From positions 23,986 through 87,985 of the forward strand of contig JAGFJO010000111.1 in NCBI GenBank assembly GCA_024102635.1: 64,000 nucleotides of DNA, in the 5' to 3' direction. The notes beneath the pieces were generated by a model. It ran no database searches, had not been told where the DNA came from, and was given only the letters and a program-made list of their open reading frames with translations. The stretch's first letter is position 1; the number at the start of each line of letters is the position of its first letter. The stretch is from Deltaproteobacteria bacterium (GTDB lineage: Bacteria > Bdellovibrionota_C > UBA2361 > JAGFJO01). The translations under genes were made by a program, and so were the position numbers. Below, piece by piece: positions 27,267 to 36,211 of the stretch.

Positions 27267-27803
27267 TTACTTTTCGATTCCATCACTGGCAGCAGGAGTG
27301 GCAGGCGCACTTTGCAAATCGGCTGTTCTTATTATTTCTTTAGAGATTCTGTCCAGCATCGCGTCGAAGAGCAGTGGATCGAGCTCTCGGTGCAATTTTA
27401 GAAGGTCGTAGGCCTTCTCAAGATCGCCTTTCTCCTCATACCAATTAGCGACATAACGGTAGCGGTCCGAAATAAGCCCTCGGTGTATCCCATTGTCGAA
27501 AGCTTCTTGATATGCGCCAATGGCTTCGCCGTCGTTGCCCCTTGCCAGTTCTAAATCGCCTATCAATAGGTAGTAAAAGTAGGGATTCTCCCATTCCGGA
27601 CGCTTCGCTATTCTGAGACGGGCCTGCATATGGGATTTGTATGCCTCAATTGCGTCATCGAACCTTCCTTGCCTAGTAAGCTCCTCGGCCTCTTGCAGGC
27701 GGTAATATCCACCGAGTGCAAAAGTGTTTACGATTGTTCTGCAAGAAACGGCCGTTGTAAGCGATCCGGCCAAAATTAGGAAAGCTGCGAGTTTAACTCT
27801 CAC
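27267..27803 (-). CDS. TPR lipoprotein
   Basis: A 178-residue protein with a signal peptide ending in AVSC (Cys21), a lipobox. The mature part contains about three TPR units: AEELTRQGRFDDAIEAYKSH, LIGDLELARGNDGEAIGAYQEA and VANWYEEKGDLEKAYDLL. It likely acts as a periplasmic scaffold. Its start overlaps the end of the upstream acyltransferase gene by 11 bases, placing it in a minus-strand run with that gene and the M50 protease. Confidence 0.8.
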   Translation of the reverse strand: MRVKLAAFLILAGSLTTAVSCRTIVNTFALGGYYRLQEAEELTRQGRFDDAIEAYKSHMQARLRIAKRPEWENPYFYYLLIGDLELARGNDGEAIGAYQEAFDNGIHRGLISDRYRYVANWYEEKGDLEKAYDLLKLHRELDPLLFDAMLDRISKEIIRTADLQSAPATPAASDGIEK

Positions 27804-28677
27804 TTTGCAAGCGCTCCGTCAGGTAATTAATATATCTCTTAGAAGACAGCCTCTCGCCGTCCGGTAAAGTGCGCCATCTCTTATGTATCCATACCCACTG
27901 CTCAGGGTGGTGACGTATGTGCTTTTCAAGTTCAATGTGGTACTCGTGCAAAATCTCTTCGATGCTTTTTTCCGCATCAAGCCGTTTCACATGCACTTTA
28001 TATCTGCTGTCGGAGCCGCGGGTGATAAAAGCGGTAGTTATGATGGCGTCCATTTTTTTTCCAATAGCCACCAAACCTGAAGGACAGCGGACCGGTACTC
28101 CAAAAAACGGGATCAACGAGCTCGACACATCGGTGTCCTGGTCTATTAAAGCAGCCACGACACGTCCAGATTTCAGGTCACTCACAATCTCTTTTACTCC
28201 AGAGCTATTGGAACGCCATATAGTCTTAATGCCGTAAGTGGCACGTATATCAGCCAGGATAGCTTGCAACGAATGACTGCGAGCCTCACGGCCAATTGTA
28301 GTGACAGCGATACCACTAGCAATAATGTACGCCGCCAATAGGTCCCAGTTGCCCAGGTGTCCGGTTAGCGTCACAATTGGGCGCTTTTCCGAGATCACGG
28401 AGCGGATTATCTCAGAGTCTTCGGTTTCAACGAATTGCTCCAGGCGCGACAGGATAGGGGTTAGATTGATGCACTCCATCAGAGTTTGACCTAATCCGGC
28501 ATACAAACGCCTTATGAGGTCCGGGGAGTAGTGCTCCTTCAAAAAAAGCCTCATTTGCAGCTCGGCGATCCTCCTTTCTCGGGTCGGCACATACGAGAAT
28601 ACCGACCCTAGGAAGCGGCCCAATGCTACCCTTACACGCAGCGGAAGGCGGCCAAGAAGAGCTATCAGCAGCTTCAC
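27793..28677 (-). CDS. lipid A biosynthesis (LpxL/HtrB-type) acyltransferase
   Basis: A late acyltransferase that adds secondary acyl chains to lipid A or a related membrane lipid. From the GTG start, the catalytic H-x4-D motif is His107-Leu-Gly-Asn-Trp-Asp112. A hydrophobic N-terminus, the IDQDTDVSSSLIPFFG segment and the WVWIHKRW motif near the end are characteristic of the family. The frame is open 87 bases further upstream, but that would sit inside the M50 gene. The GTG at 28677 overlaps the M50 stop as ATGTGA, a classic translational coupling junction. Position specificity on lipid A cannot be decided. Confidence 0.88.
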   Translation of the reverse strand: MKLLIALLGRLPLRVRVALGRFLGSVFSYVPTRERRIAELQMRLFLKEHYSPDLIRRLYAGLGQTLMECINLTPILSRLEQFVETEDSEIIRSVISEKRPIVTLTGHLGNWDLLAAYIIASGIAVTTIGREARSHSLQAILADIRATYGIKTIWRSNSSGVKEIVSDLKSGRVVAALIDQDTDVSSSLIPFFGVPVRCPSGLVAIGKKMDAIITTAFITRGSDSRYKVHVKRLDAEKSIEEILHEYHIELEKHIRHHPEQWVWIHKRWRTLPDGERLSSKRYINYLTERLQSES

Positions 28678-29783
28678 ATCATGAACTCGTCGTTTATCTC
28701 GGGAGCGCTCGGGGTGTCGACGGACTTGCTCAAAAGTAGAAATTCTATCGCCTTGGAACGGCAAAATAGTCCGTGGAAACGCCCATCCTCGTCCTTCAGG
28801 ACTGCTATGTTAATCTGCTTGCGGAACATATCATCGAGCACCCGCCCCAAGTCATCGCCTTTCAGGTACGTTGGAATTTCTCTCTTCGCTAATTGAACAA
28901 TATAGTCGTCGGCGATGCCGCCCGAGGCATTTCTAATAAAGCTTTCTCTTTCAATCACTCCCAACAGCATATCGTTATGCACAACAGGAAAATGCTGCTG
29001 ATATGACTTTACGATAATCGGAAGCGCCTGCGATATCGTCATGCGGTGCGGCAAGCAGATTAAACTGCCCAATTCGATACAGGCTTGTCCAGCGGCAAGC
29101 CCGCTGGCTGCGTCTGCTGTTTGCATCCTGAGCTGTTCTTTCAAGCAGCTTATCGTAACAAGAGCGGCCGCGGCATAGAGCAGGGGATGCGCCACAACTA
29201 TAGCGCTTGCCAGAAGGGTCATAGAAATAAGCTGATTAACCCTCTTAATGACAGTTTGAGCAAAACTTAACTGCCACAAAGTAAGCACCGCTCTCAACAT
29301 GCGTCCTGCATCCAAACCTGATAATGGCAGTAAATTCACCGCAACGAACGCCAAATTAGCCGTCACGGCAAGTGCTGCAAAGCTGGTCGGGATCTGACCT
29401 GCCGATAGTTGGGTAAGATCAGCGAACGGCATAAACGCCAGCGCTGCACATAAACTGGCGATAATGCCCGCGCCATTGATAAAAAAATCTGCCCCGGGGT
29501 TAAGACGCCCGGAATAAGAGAAGATGGACCCGAAAGGGTAAAGCATTATGTCACGGGGCCGCACCCTGAAGAATGCAGCAGCGATCATATGCCCGCTTTC
29601 GTGAGCCAGTAGAGCGGCGCCGTACATCGATGCAGCCAAAATACTGACTGTCGGTTTCTCGGGAAATATCAGGTGATCGAGCAGGAAAAGTATAACCCCG
29701 GCCAGTAAAGCGGGATGTACCTTGAGCTCCACACCCCGTAGGCGTAACTGGCTCAAACCACGAATAGAGCCTAAAAAATTCAT
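28674..29783 (-). CDS. M50 site-2-type intramembrane metalloprotease with CBS-like C-terminus
   Basis: A multi-pass zinc protease of the S2P/SpoIVFB class. The zinc motif HESGH gives His61, Glu62 and His65, and the third ligand region is NLLPLSGLDAGRML (Asp158). About six membrane segments cover residues 20-215. The last 120 residues look like a pair of CBS modules (IVKSYQQHFPVVHNDMLLGVIERESF and a second copy), which in relatives bind adenine nucleotides. Substrates are unknown; anti-sigma factors are a typical class. The downstream acyltransferase is translationally coupled to it. Confidence 0.86.
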   Translation of the reverse strand: MNFLGSIRGLSQLRLRGVELKVHPALLAGVILFLLDHLIFPEKPTVSILAASMYGAALLAHESGHMIAAAFFRVRPRDIMLYPFGSIFSYSGRLNPGADFFINGAGIIASLCAALAFMPFADLTQLSAGQIPTSFAALAVTANLAFVAVNLLPLSGLDAGRMLRAVLTLWQLSFAQTVIKRVNQLISMTLLASAIVVAHPLLYAAAALVTISCLKEQLRMQTADAASGLAAGQACIELGSLICLPHRMTISQALPIIVKSYQQHFPVVHNDMLLGVIERESFIRNASGGIADDYIVQLAKREIPTYLKGDDLGRVLDDMFRKQINIAVLKDEDGRFHGLFCRSKAIEFLLLSKSVDTPSAPEINDEFMM

Positions 29784-29831
29784 AATGTGTATTGTAACTA
29801 CCTAACAGCAAACGGCTCAAAATGAGCCAGC

Positions 29832-30044
29832 CTAACTATAACCAGTATGAGCGGTTAGGATATTATTAAACATTCTTGCGAGATTAGAGAAGAGTTTAAT
29901 CACAAGATCTATGAACTGAGTAACTACGGGAATTTGGACGTCTAGTCCAAGCGCCCTGAGCACGATCTGGATTAGTGAAAGCGCTACGAGAAGCTTCAGT
30001 AAGAAGCGGCCAAATTTGGCTATGCGTTCAGCAAATTCTTCCAT
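29832..30044 (-). CDS. small membrane protein, unknown
   Basis: A 70-residue open frame with a hydrophobic segment at about 14-34, an amphipathic helix at 40-62 and a charged N-terminus. No strong ribosome binding site is visible. It is upstream of the M50 gene on the same strand with a 48 bp gap. It may be real because of the coherent hydrophobic pattern, but a chance frame is possible. Confidence 0.4.
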   Translation of the reverse strand: MEEFAERIAKFGRFLLKLLVALSLIQIVLRALGLDVQIPVVTQFIDLVIKLFSNLARMFNNILTAHTGYS

Positions 30045-30262
30045 TATTCCGGTTTTCTTACCTAGTATATACCGAAGGAGGGAGTTATTTCAAACACCTA
30101 TCTAGATTGTCCATACATTTTGTATTACATGTATTTACTCGGTCCGCGCACGCTGTCTTCTGCTGTGTGATCGTAGTCATTACACAAAGGCTAGATTTAA
30201 CCGTGCGCCTTGTAGATAAATAATGCCCTTGGCTTGCACCCACTTAGCTGCGAGCGGGCATC

Positions 30263-31558
30263 ATGGTGAGAAATATTGAGATGGATAATTGCATTGCTGT
30301 TGTGGGTCTTGGATATGTGGGATTACCGCTCGCCTTGGAACTCGCAAAAAAATTTCCTACTTTCGGTTTTGACATCAACGAGGAGCGGGTTGCAAGGCTT
30401 AAAGAAGGCGTCGACGTAACCAACGAGGGGCACGACGAGGACTTGAGAGGCACCAAGTTGAATATTACAGCCAGCATAGAGGACGTCCGGGAGTGTAATT
30501 TCTTTATAGTGGGGGTGCCGACCCCTGTTGATGCCAACAACAATCCCGATCTTAGACCGTTAATGAAGGCGTGCGATCTGGTCGGATCAGTTCTGCAAAA
30601 GGGTTCCGTAGTGGTGTTCGAGTCTACGGTGTATCCGGGGGTAACAGAAGAGATCTGCGGGCCGAGGCTGGCGGAAGTGAGCGGCTTGAAAGCGGGAGTC
30701 GACTTTAACTTAGCTTACTCACCAGAGCGGATTAATCCGGGCGACAAAGAGCATTCACTAACCAAAGTCACAAAGGTAGTAAGCGCCGACAGTCAATCCA
30801 CGCTAAAAAGGGTGGAGGAGGTATACAGTTCGATAATCAGTGCTGGAATTCATTCAGCTCCTTCTATTAAGGTGGCAGAGGCCGCTAAGGTAATCGAGAA
30901 TACCCAGCGCGATCTGAATATTGCATTGATGAACGAGCTGGCAATTATCTTCGATCGCATCGGCATAGCAACTCGGGACGTGCTGGCGGCTGCCGGGACC
31001 AAATGGAACTTCATTAAGTTTTCCCCCGGCTTGGTGGGTGGCCACTGTATTGGCGTAGATCCTTATTATCTTACAACCAAAGCTGAACAGCTCCGTTATC
31101 ACCCATATGTTATTCTGGCTGGAAGGCGCATTAATGACAGTATGGGGCAGTATGTAACTCAGAAGTTCATTAAATTAATGGTGAACGCCGGGATCGCCAT
31201 CAAGGAGGCGCGAGTGGGCATCCTTGGGGTAACCTTTAAAGAGAACGTTTCGGATCTTAGAAATAGCCGTGTGCCTGACATTATTTCGGAACTGCGTCAG
31301 TTCGGGCTATCTCCGTTGGTGCACGATCCGATGGCAGATCCGGAACAGGCCGTTGATGAATACGGTATCCGTTTGTGCCACTGGGAGGAGATGCAGGACT
31401 TGGACGGGCTTCTCTTAGCAGTTTCTCATGATGAATATATGGCGCTCTCTGCTGAGAAGCTTTTTTCGAGACTGAGACGGCCATCGGTTTTTATAGACGT
31501 GAAATCAATAATTGACAGGGATAGCGTGCCTGCCGGGGTTTCTTATTGGAGTCTGTAG
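30263..31558 (+). CDS. UDP-N-acetylhexosamine 6-dehydrogenase (WbpO/TviB-like)
   Basis: An NAD-dependent four-electron oxidation of a nucleotide sugar to the uronic acid. The Rossmann motif VVGLGYVGLPLA is at 13-24, and catalytic Cys262 sits in GGHCIGVDPYYLT. The NFFIVGVPTPVD and FKENVSDLRNS segments place it in the TviB/WbpO/VipA branch acting on UDP-GlcNAc or UDP-GalNAc rather than in UDP-glucose dehydrogenase proper. The adjacent 4-epimerase supports a UDP-N-acetylgalactosaminuronate pathway for surface polysaccharide. No glycosyltransferase cluster is in the window. Confidence 0.87.
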   Translation: MVRNIEMDNCIAVVGLGYVGLPLALELAKKFPTFGFDINEERVARLKEGVDVTNEGHDEDLRGTKLNITASIEDVRECNFFIVGVPTPVDANNNPDLRPLMKACDLVGSVLQKGSVVVFESTVYPGVTEEICGPRLAEVSGLKAGVDFNLAYSPERINPGDKEHSLTKVTKVVSADSQSTLKRVEEVYSSIISAGIHSAPSIKVAEAAKVIENTQRDLNIALMNELAIIFDRIGIATRDVLAAAGTKWNFIKFSPGLVGGHCIGVDPYYLTTKAEQLRYHPYVILAGRRINDSMGQYVTQKFIKLMVNAGIAIKEARVGILGVTFKENVSDLRNSRVPDIISELRQFGLSPLVHDPMADPEQAVDEYGIRLCHWEEMQDLDGLLLAVSHDEYMALSAEKLFSRLRRPSVFIDVKSIIDRDSVPAGVSYWSL

Positions 31559-31618
31559 TTGCATTTCCGGTTCGCGCTGCCCTGCATAAACTTAGCATAA
31601 GCATGGACTGCGGCGCAT

Positions 31619-32644
31619 ATGACATTAAGCATTCTTTCCATTCCTGATGAACTTTCGCGAAAACGGCGCACCTGGCTAGTTACAGGCTGCGCCGGCTTTA
31701 TAGGGTCTCACCTCCTCGAAACTCTCCTCGCTAATGGGCAAACAGTAAAAGGCATTGATAATTTTGATACCGGACGGCGGGAGAATCTAGACGCTGTAAG
31801 GGCTCGGGTGGGAGATAAAGCTTTCGAGAATTTCACCTTTGTTGAAGGAGATGTAGCGGACCCGGCATTATCACAGTTCATGTCCGATGTTGAGATCATT
31901 CTTCACCAGGCGGCTCGCGGCTCGGTGCAGCGCTCCATCGATGACCCGTTGGGTACCAACCACGCGAACGTGACCGGGTTTCTGAATGTCATTAAATGCG
32001 CCTGTGACACTAAGCTTAAGGCCCTGGTTTACGCCTCTTCCAGCTCTGTATACGGAGATAATCCCGATCTGCCCAAACAAGAGACTAATATCGGTGTGCA
32101 GCTCTCGCCGTACGCCGCCAGCAAGCGCGCTGATGAAATATATGCCGCCGCCTTCAGTAAGCTGTTTGCCATTAATGTAATCGGCTTTCGCTATTTCAAC
32201 GTATTCGGCCCGCGGCAGAATCCCAATGGGCCGTATGCGGCTGTAATCCCCACCTGGCTGAACGATCTGAAGAACGGAGTGCCTTGCACCGTATTTGGAG
32301 ACGGCACAACAAGCCGGGATTTTTGCCACGTAAGTAATGTCGTGCAAGCGAATTTGCGGGCGGCCTTTTACCTCGAGCGTGCCTCAGGAGAGTGTCATGT
32401 CCTTAACGTGGGCGGCGGGCGTGCTACCTCACTTAATAGACTCTACGAGATAATTTGTGCTGCGGCAGGGCCCTTTCTCACCCAGAAACCGGGGCCAGTC
32501 CGGTATGCTCCGTTCAGGCCGGGAGATATCTCACATTCCTTGGCGGACATTACAAAAGCATCGGAGTTGATAGGCTATGAACCCCAGGTGACTACCGAGG
32601 AGGGGCTAACAAGCCTCACCCAAGAGTGGCTCTCTTCTTCCTAG
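31619..32644 (+). CDS. UDP-sugar 4-epimerase (WbpP/TviC-like)
   Basis: A short-chain NAD-dependent sugar epimerase. The nucleotide-binding motif GCAGFIGS is at 23-30. The catalytic YxxxK pair is Tyr165 and Lys169, and the serine triad is near 141-143 (ASSSSVYG). Segments ANVTGFLNVIKCA, RYFNVFGPRQNPNGPYAAVIP and DGTTSRDFCHV match the group-III epimerases WbpP and TviC that accept N-acetylated sugars. It lies 60 bp downstream of the dehydrogenase, and the two probably work in sequence. Confidence 0.87.
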   Translation: MTLSILSIPDELSRKRRTWLVTGCAGFIGSHLLETLLANGQTVKGIDNFDTGRRENLDAVRARVGDKAFENFTFVEGDVADPALSQFMSDVEIILHQAARGSVQRSIDDPLGTNHANVTGFLNVIKCACDTKLKALVYASSSSVYGDNPDLPKQETNIGVQLSPYAASKRADEIYAAAFSKLFAINVIGFRYFNVFGPRQNPNGPYAAVIPTWLNDLKNGVPCTVFGDGTTSRDFCHVSNVVQANLRAAFYLERASGECHVLNVGGGRATSLNRLYEIICAAAGPFLTQKPGPVRYAPFRPGDISHSLADITKASELIGYEPQVTTEEGLTSLTQEWLSSS

Positions 32645-32695
32645 AGGTGAAGGCAGCCGGGGCGGCCTGACCCGAAAATTTCGGAGGAGACTGCA

Positions 32696-33787
32696 TTACT
32701 CGAAATCGAGATCCTTAGCCGGGTTTTGATCAACCCCGATTCGACGTTTGTCATAAGCTTCCACCATTTGAACACTTGCATGGCGTGAGAACTCCTGCAC
32801 CTCTCTGTGACCTATTCCGTCGGCAAGAAGTTTAGTTATGGCAGTGGCACGGGCCGAATGAGGAGATACGTAGTCGCCTGCTCCGGCCAAGCGGCAGTAA
32901 TACTTAAAGAGCTTGTAAAGTCCGCTATCGGAGAGGGGCTGGGGGGTGGCAATGGTTCCGCCGCGCCCCCTATAACTAACGAATAGGTAGTCTCCGGCCT
33001 GGGCGCCTTCGCGGCGGCGTAATTCAAGCACCCGCTCAATCTCTCTGGCAGCCCATTTAGGAAGCGCCTGATCCGCATCCTTTCTTCCTTTTGTAGCGCG
33101 CAAACGAAGGTACATCGTACCTCCGGAAGACCAGCGCACATCTCCTATGCGAATTGAAACCGCCTCACTACGCCGCAGTCCTCCGCCAAAGAGCGCCGCC
33201 AAAACCGCCTTGTCACGAAGCCCCTTAGGGGTCGCGCCATCGGGTGCTGAGATGATGCTCTTGACAAGAGCAAAATCAATCATTTCAGTGGGGCGTTTCT
33301 GCCCGGAAGCGCCGGGAGGAGGAGGAACTCGATCGCTATCAAACGGGTTGCTGTTGATCCCTACATCAGCCGAGATCAGCATGCGGTAGATCCTCCGTAG
33401 CGCTGCGAACTTCTTCCTGACTGTTGCGTTGGCAAGCGTACTTTGCAGACCGTCCCGGCGCTGAGAATGTCTGCCTTTAAGCGTCACTGCGCGTGAAGAG
33501 GAGGACGACCCTTTCATCCGTGGAGCCTGTCCGGCCCTCTTCTCGAGCCAGTTGCGGTATGCAATGGCGCTAAGGTCATCCGCCTGGATAATTCTAGCGG
33601 CTGCCTCCACAGAGCCAGGTTTACAGTTAAGGAAGCTGCACCACTCCTCTATAATGCCCAGATAAGTGCGTTGGGTGGTCCGTGATTTCAAAGAGAGAAA
33701 AGCTGCAATTCTAAGCCACACCTGGTCCTGTCGGCCGGCGCCGCTCTTATGCCTTACTGCAAGTTCGGCCGTTCTTTTGCTGCCCAT
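32696..33787 (-). CDS. tyrosine recombinase (XerC/D or integrase-like)
   Basis: A site-specific recombinase. Numbered from the ATG at 33787, the catalytic set is Arg205, Lys233, His310, Arg313, His336 and nucleophile Tyr345, all present. An N-terminal SAM-like core-binding domain covers about 25-140, interrupted by a long basic Ser/Arg-rich stretch. At 363 residues it is longer than canonical XerC or XerD (about 300). It may be the chromosome dimer-resolution recombinase of this lineage or a captured integrase; no attachment-site repeat or phage gene is nearby. A GTG at 33808 is an alternative start. Confidence 0.82.
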   Translation of the reverse strand: MGSKRTAELAVRHKSGAGRQDQVWLRIAAFLSLKSRTTQRTYLGIIEEWCSFLNCKPGSVEAAARIIQADDLSAIAYRNWLEKRAGQAPRMKGSSSSSRAVTLKGRHSQRRDGLQSTLANATVRKKFAALRRIYRMLISADVGINSNPFDSDRVPPPPGASGQKRPTEMIDFALVKSIISAPDGATPKGLRDKAVLAALFGGGLRRSEAVSIRIGDVRWSSGGTMYLRLRATKGRKDADQALPKWAAREIERVLELRRREGAQAGDYLFVSYRGRGGTIATPQPLSDSGLYKLFKYYCRLAGAGDYVSPHSARATAITKLLADGIGHREVQEFSRHASVQMVEAYDKRRIGVDQNPAKDLDFE

Positions 33788-33866
33788 AAGCCATGGTAAC
33801 CGCAGCACACGGAAGCGGCAATCTGGATAACTTCAATCTGAAGAATATCGGCAAAATTAGCAGTAC

Positions 33867-34496
33867 CTAGGCGGAGCGCGATTGGAGGAGATTTTCATAC
33901 AGTTCAGCAACCCGGCGATTAAGCTGCTCCATGGAGCCGTCATTGACTATAACTATATCCGACAAAGCCGCCTTCTTGTCGGCTGGCATCTGGGCCGCCA
34001 ACTTTCTTTCAGCCAGCTGGCGGGTACAGCCATCGCGGCGCATCACCCGCTCAATGCAAACGTTGTCCGGTGCAGTGACTAGGATTGTCGGTGAAAGCTC
34101 AGGATATTTATTAGCGCTCTCAAACAACAGCGGCACAACATAGATAATAATTGCAGGAGGATGGGCATTTTTCAATTCGGCAAGGCGTTTCTCGAAAAGC
34201 AGCCTCACTTTGGGATGTACAATCTTCTCCAGCCGCTGCCGCAGTTCGGAATTGCTAAAAACGATCTGTCCTAGTTTCTTGCGATCAATCTCACCGCTGC
34301 TCTTCAAAATATCTTTACCGAACGCAGTAATGATCGCTTCATAGGCGCTGCCATCAGGAGACATAACCTGTCGAGATAAAACATCTGCATCAATTATCCC
34401 CGCACCCAATGCACGGAGCCTCTCGGCAACGGCGCTTTTTCCACTGCCGATACTTCCGGTTAGTCCGGCGATTATAGGCTCTCTTTTCTTTTCCAT
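33867..34496 (-). CDS. coaE: dephospho-CoA kinase
   Basis: The final step of coenzyme A synthesis, phosphorylating the 3'-hydroxyl of dephospho-CoA. The P-loop GLTGSIGSGKS is at 11-21, and IIDADVLSRQV follows with the conserved Asp. HPKVR and VPLLFES in the middle are family hallmarks. The length of 209 is normal. It is followed (minus strand) after about 80 bp by the tyrosine recombinase gene. Confidence 0.94.
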   Translation of the reverse strand: MEKKREPIIAGLTGSIGSGKSAVAERLRALGAGIIDADVLSRQVMSPDGSAYEAIITAFGKDILKSSGEIDRKKLGQIVFSNSELRQRLEKIVHPKVRLLFEKRLAELKNAHPPAIIIYVVPLLFESANKYPELSPTILVTAPDNVCIERVMRRDGCTRQLAERKLAAQMPADKKAALSDIVIVNDGSMEQLNRRVAELYENLLQSRSA

Positions 34497-34601
34497 ATCA
34501 ATAGTTGCACAGCGCGATCCTATTGCTTACACTTGGTGAATTCAATAGGCTACGGAATAGGCTTTTGGGGCTCAAGCCGTTAGCTACGACAGGATTTGCA
34601 T

Positions 34602-35069
34602 ATGGCCAGTGAAAATGACGGTAAGGGCGTAGAGGCTGAGGCCGCTGGGAGCGGTGACGAGGATTCCAAGAGTGCGGGAGATGCCCGTCCCGCCGAACGC
34701 GCCGCCCCGGAGCGTAGCCGCAAAGCCCGCGATGCAAAGGAGCTCCTTACAGAGGAGATACTGTACCGTTCTCAGCGCGCCAACGCACATCTCAAAAATT
34801 GCCTTAGCGGCAAGATAATCTTCGACCTGGATGGAAAAGGCGAGCGGTATTTCATCGATTGGAGCGGAGACACTCTTAAGAGCGGCCCCTGTGAGGACAG
34901 CGATGGAGATTGCGTGATTAAAGTCAGCGAAGCAACCCTGATGAAGATTGCATCTGGAGATCTAAACCCCCAGGTAGCGATGCTATCGGACAAAGTTAAA
35001 ATTCAAGGCAAGTCGTCTCTCGCGATGTACATCTTCAATCTGATAGGGGCCAGGCAGTTCTTGCACTGA
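34602..35069 (+). CDS. SCP2-domain protein
   Basis: A 155-residue protein with a long disordered, charged N-terminus (about 1-45, Ala/Glu/Arg-rich) followed by an SCP2 sterol-carrier-like domain (about 60-155). The latter includes GKIIFDLDGKG, YFIDW, DCVIKVSEATLMKIASGDLNPQVAMLSDKVKIQG and a terminal FNLIGAR, a good match to the fold that binds lipids or acyl-CoA. The ligand in bacteria is unknown. The ATG at 34602 follows an AGGA; a TTG two codons earlier is an alternative. Its stop lies in a tandem 13-base repeat. Confidence 0.82.
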   Translation: MASENDGKGVEAEAAGSGDEDSKSAGDARPAERAAPERSRKARDAKELLTEEILYRSQRANAHLKNCLSGKIIFDLDGKGERYFIDWSGDTLKSGPCEDSDGDCVIKVSEATLMKIASGDLNPQVAMLSDKVKIQGKSSLAMYIFNLIGARQFLH

Positions 35070-35098
35070 GAACTTGCACTGAGATCTTGCACGGAGAA
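35060..35098. repeat. three tandem 13-base repeats
   Basis: Units begin at 35060, 35073 and 35086, reading CTTGCACTGAGAA, CTTGCACTGAGAT and CTTGCACGGAGAA. The first unit spans the end of the SCP2 gene including its TGA stop. They sit between two convergent genes. A slippage-generated repeat is the simplest explanation. Confidence 0.85.
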
Positions 35099-35132
35099 CC
35101 TTGGGTAAATCGCGGAGCGATGACGGCGGCGA

Positions 35133-36137
35133 TTAGGCCGCCCCTCCCCATATTGGAAGTTTGAGCGAGAAGGTCGTTCCAACTTCAGGGGAGCTCGACG
35201 CGTGAACCGACCCACCCGCTTTCTTTAAGATCTCCTTCACGATGTAAAGGCCTAGCCCGCTTCCTGGAGTGCCCTTGCTGGTGCTGCCCCGCACATAGCG
35301 ATTGAAGATCGTAGAGATCTCGTCCGGCGGAATGACACTGAGGCTATTGTGAATCTCCATCACTCCCATACTATTTTGCACCGCGGTCGTTATGCCGATC
35401 TTACCTTCAGGAGGGGTGTACTTAAGGGCATTGCCGTACAGATTAGCAACTACTCTCTCCAGCAGCAGCCTTTCGATTGCAACCTCGATAGCCTGCGGCC
35501 CCGGCTTGAACTCTACCTTTGGGCGCTCAAAATCTTCCCGCCAGGTATAATGCAGGACCGATTGAATGGTCGAGTTGAGCTCGCTCTTTGCAGTCCCGGA
35601 CTGCTGCGGCAGGGCATCAAGCTGCGCGAGATGCTGGTAGTTGCGAATAAGCTCGATTGACCTGGACGAGGTGCTTCTTATGCGGGCAAGTATGTCGCGC
35701 TGCTTTACGTTCAGTCCCTCTCCGGCAGCGGTGTCGAGCAGGGCGTCAGCATACCCGAAAATAGCCCCTAAAGGATTCTTAAGATCGTGGGCGACGCCAG
35801 CCAACGCTTCCTCCCGTTCTCGAAGCGACAGTATTCCGGCCTGATTGCGCGTCAAAATTACAAGGAAATGCGGCGAAGCGCCGTTGCCGCATACCGCCGT
35901 TACAATCGCCGCGAGGTCCGAGCCGGACTGCACCGTTTCAATGACAGATGCGCCGCTACAGGACAGAATGGCCCGCACCGCAGATGGAGTGAGCGCCTCC
36001 GCAATCATCCGGCCGGCTGACAGGCCGCACTGCTCAACCGACGCCCGGTTCGACCAAACGATCGCGCCGTTGCCGTCGACCAATAAAAGGGGATCTTGTA
36101 GCGCATTAAAATGATCGTCTAAGGTTGCAGCGCACAT
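35133..36137 (-). CDS. soluble PAS-containing sensor histidine kinase
   Basis: A two-component sensor without membrane segments, so cytoplasmic. An N-terminal PAS-like domain (about 8-95) is followed by a HisKA domain with phosphoacceptor His117 in VAHDLKNP, then an HATPase domain with NALKYTPP (N box) and GSGLGLYIVKE (G box). All catalytic motifs are intact. No response regulator is adjacent; an NtrC-type regulator lies 15 kb away. It is convergent with the SCP2 gene and divergent from the aminotransferase gene. Confidence 0.88.
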   Translation of the reverse strand: MCAATLDDHFNALQDPLLLVDGNGAIVWSNRASVEQCGLSAGRMIAEALTPSAVRAILSCSGASVIETVQSGSDLAAIVTAVCGNGASPHFLVILTRNQAGILSLREREEALAGVAHDLKNPLGAIFGYADALLDTAAGEGLNVKQRDILARIRSTSSRSIELIRNYQHLAQLDALPQQSGTAKSELNSTIQSVLHYTWREDFERPKVEFKPGPQAIEVAIERLLLERVVANLYGNALKYTPPEGKIGITTAVQNSMGVMEIHNSLSVIPPDEISTIFNRYVRGSTSKGTPGSGLGLYIVKEILKKAGGSVHASSSPEVGTTFSLKLPIWGGAA

Positions 36138-36211
36138 ACATTTACCGGCTCACGCCTTAAAACACTCTTTAGATTATTGAGCTTTCAAGGCGAATTAAAT
36201 AAAGTTTTAAC

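Noticed and set aside
29975..30223. Open frame of 82 codons on the plus strand
   Set aside because: Mostly antisense to the small membrane protein frame and the leader; no ribosome binding site.
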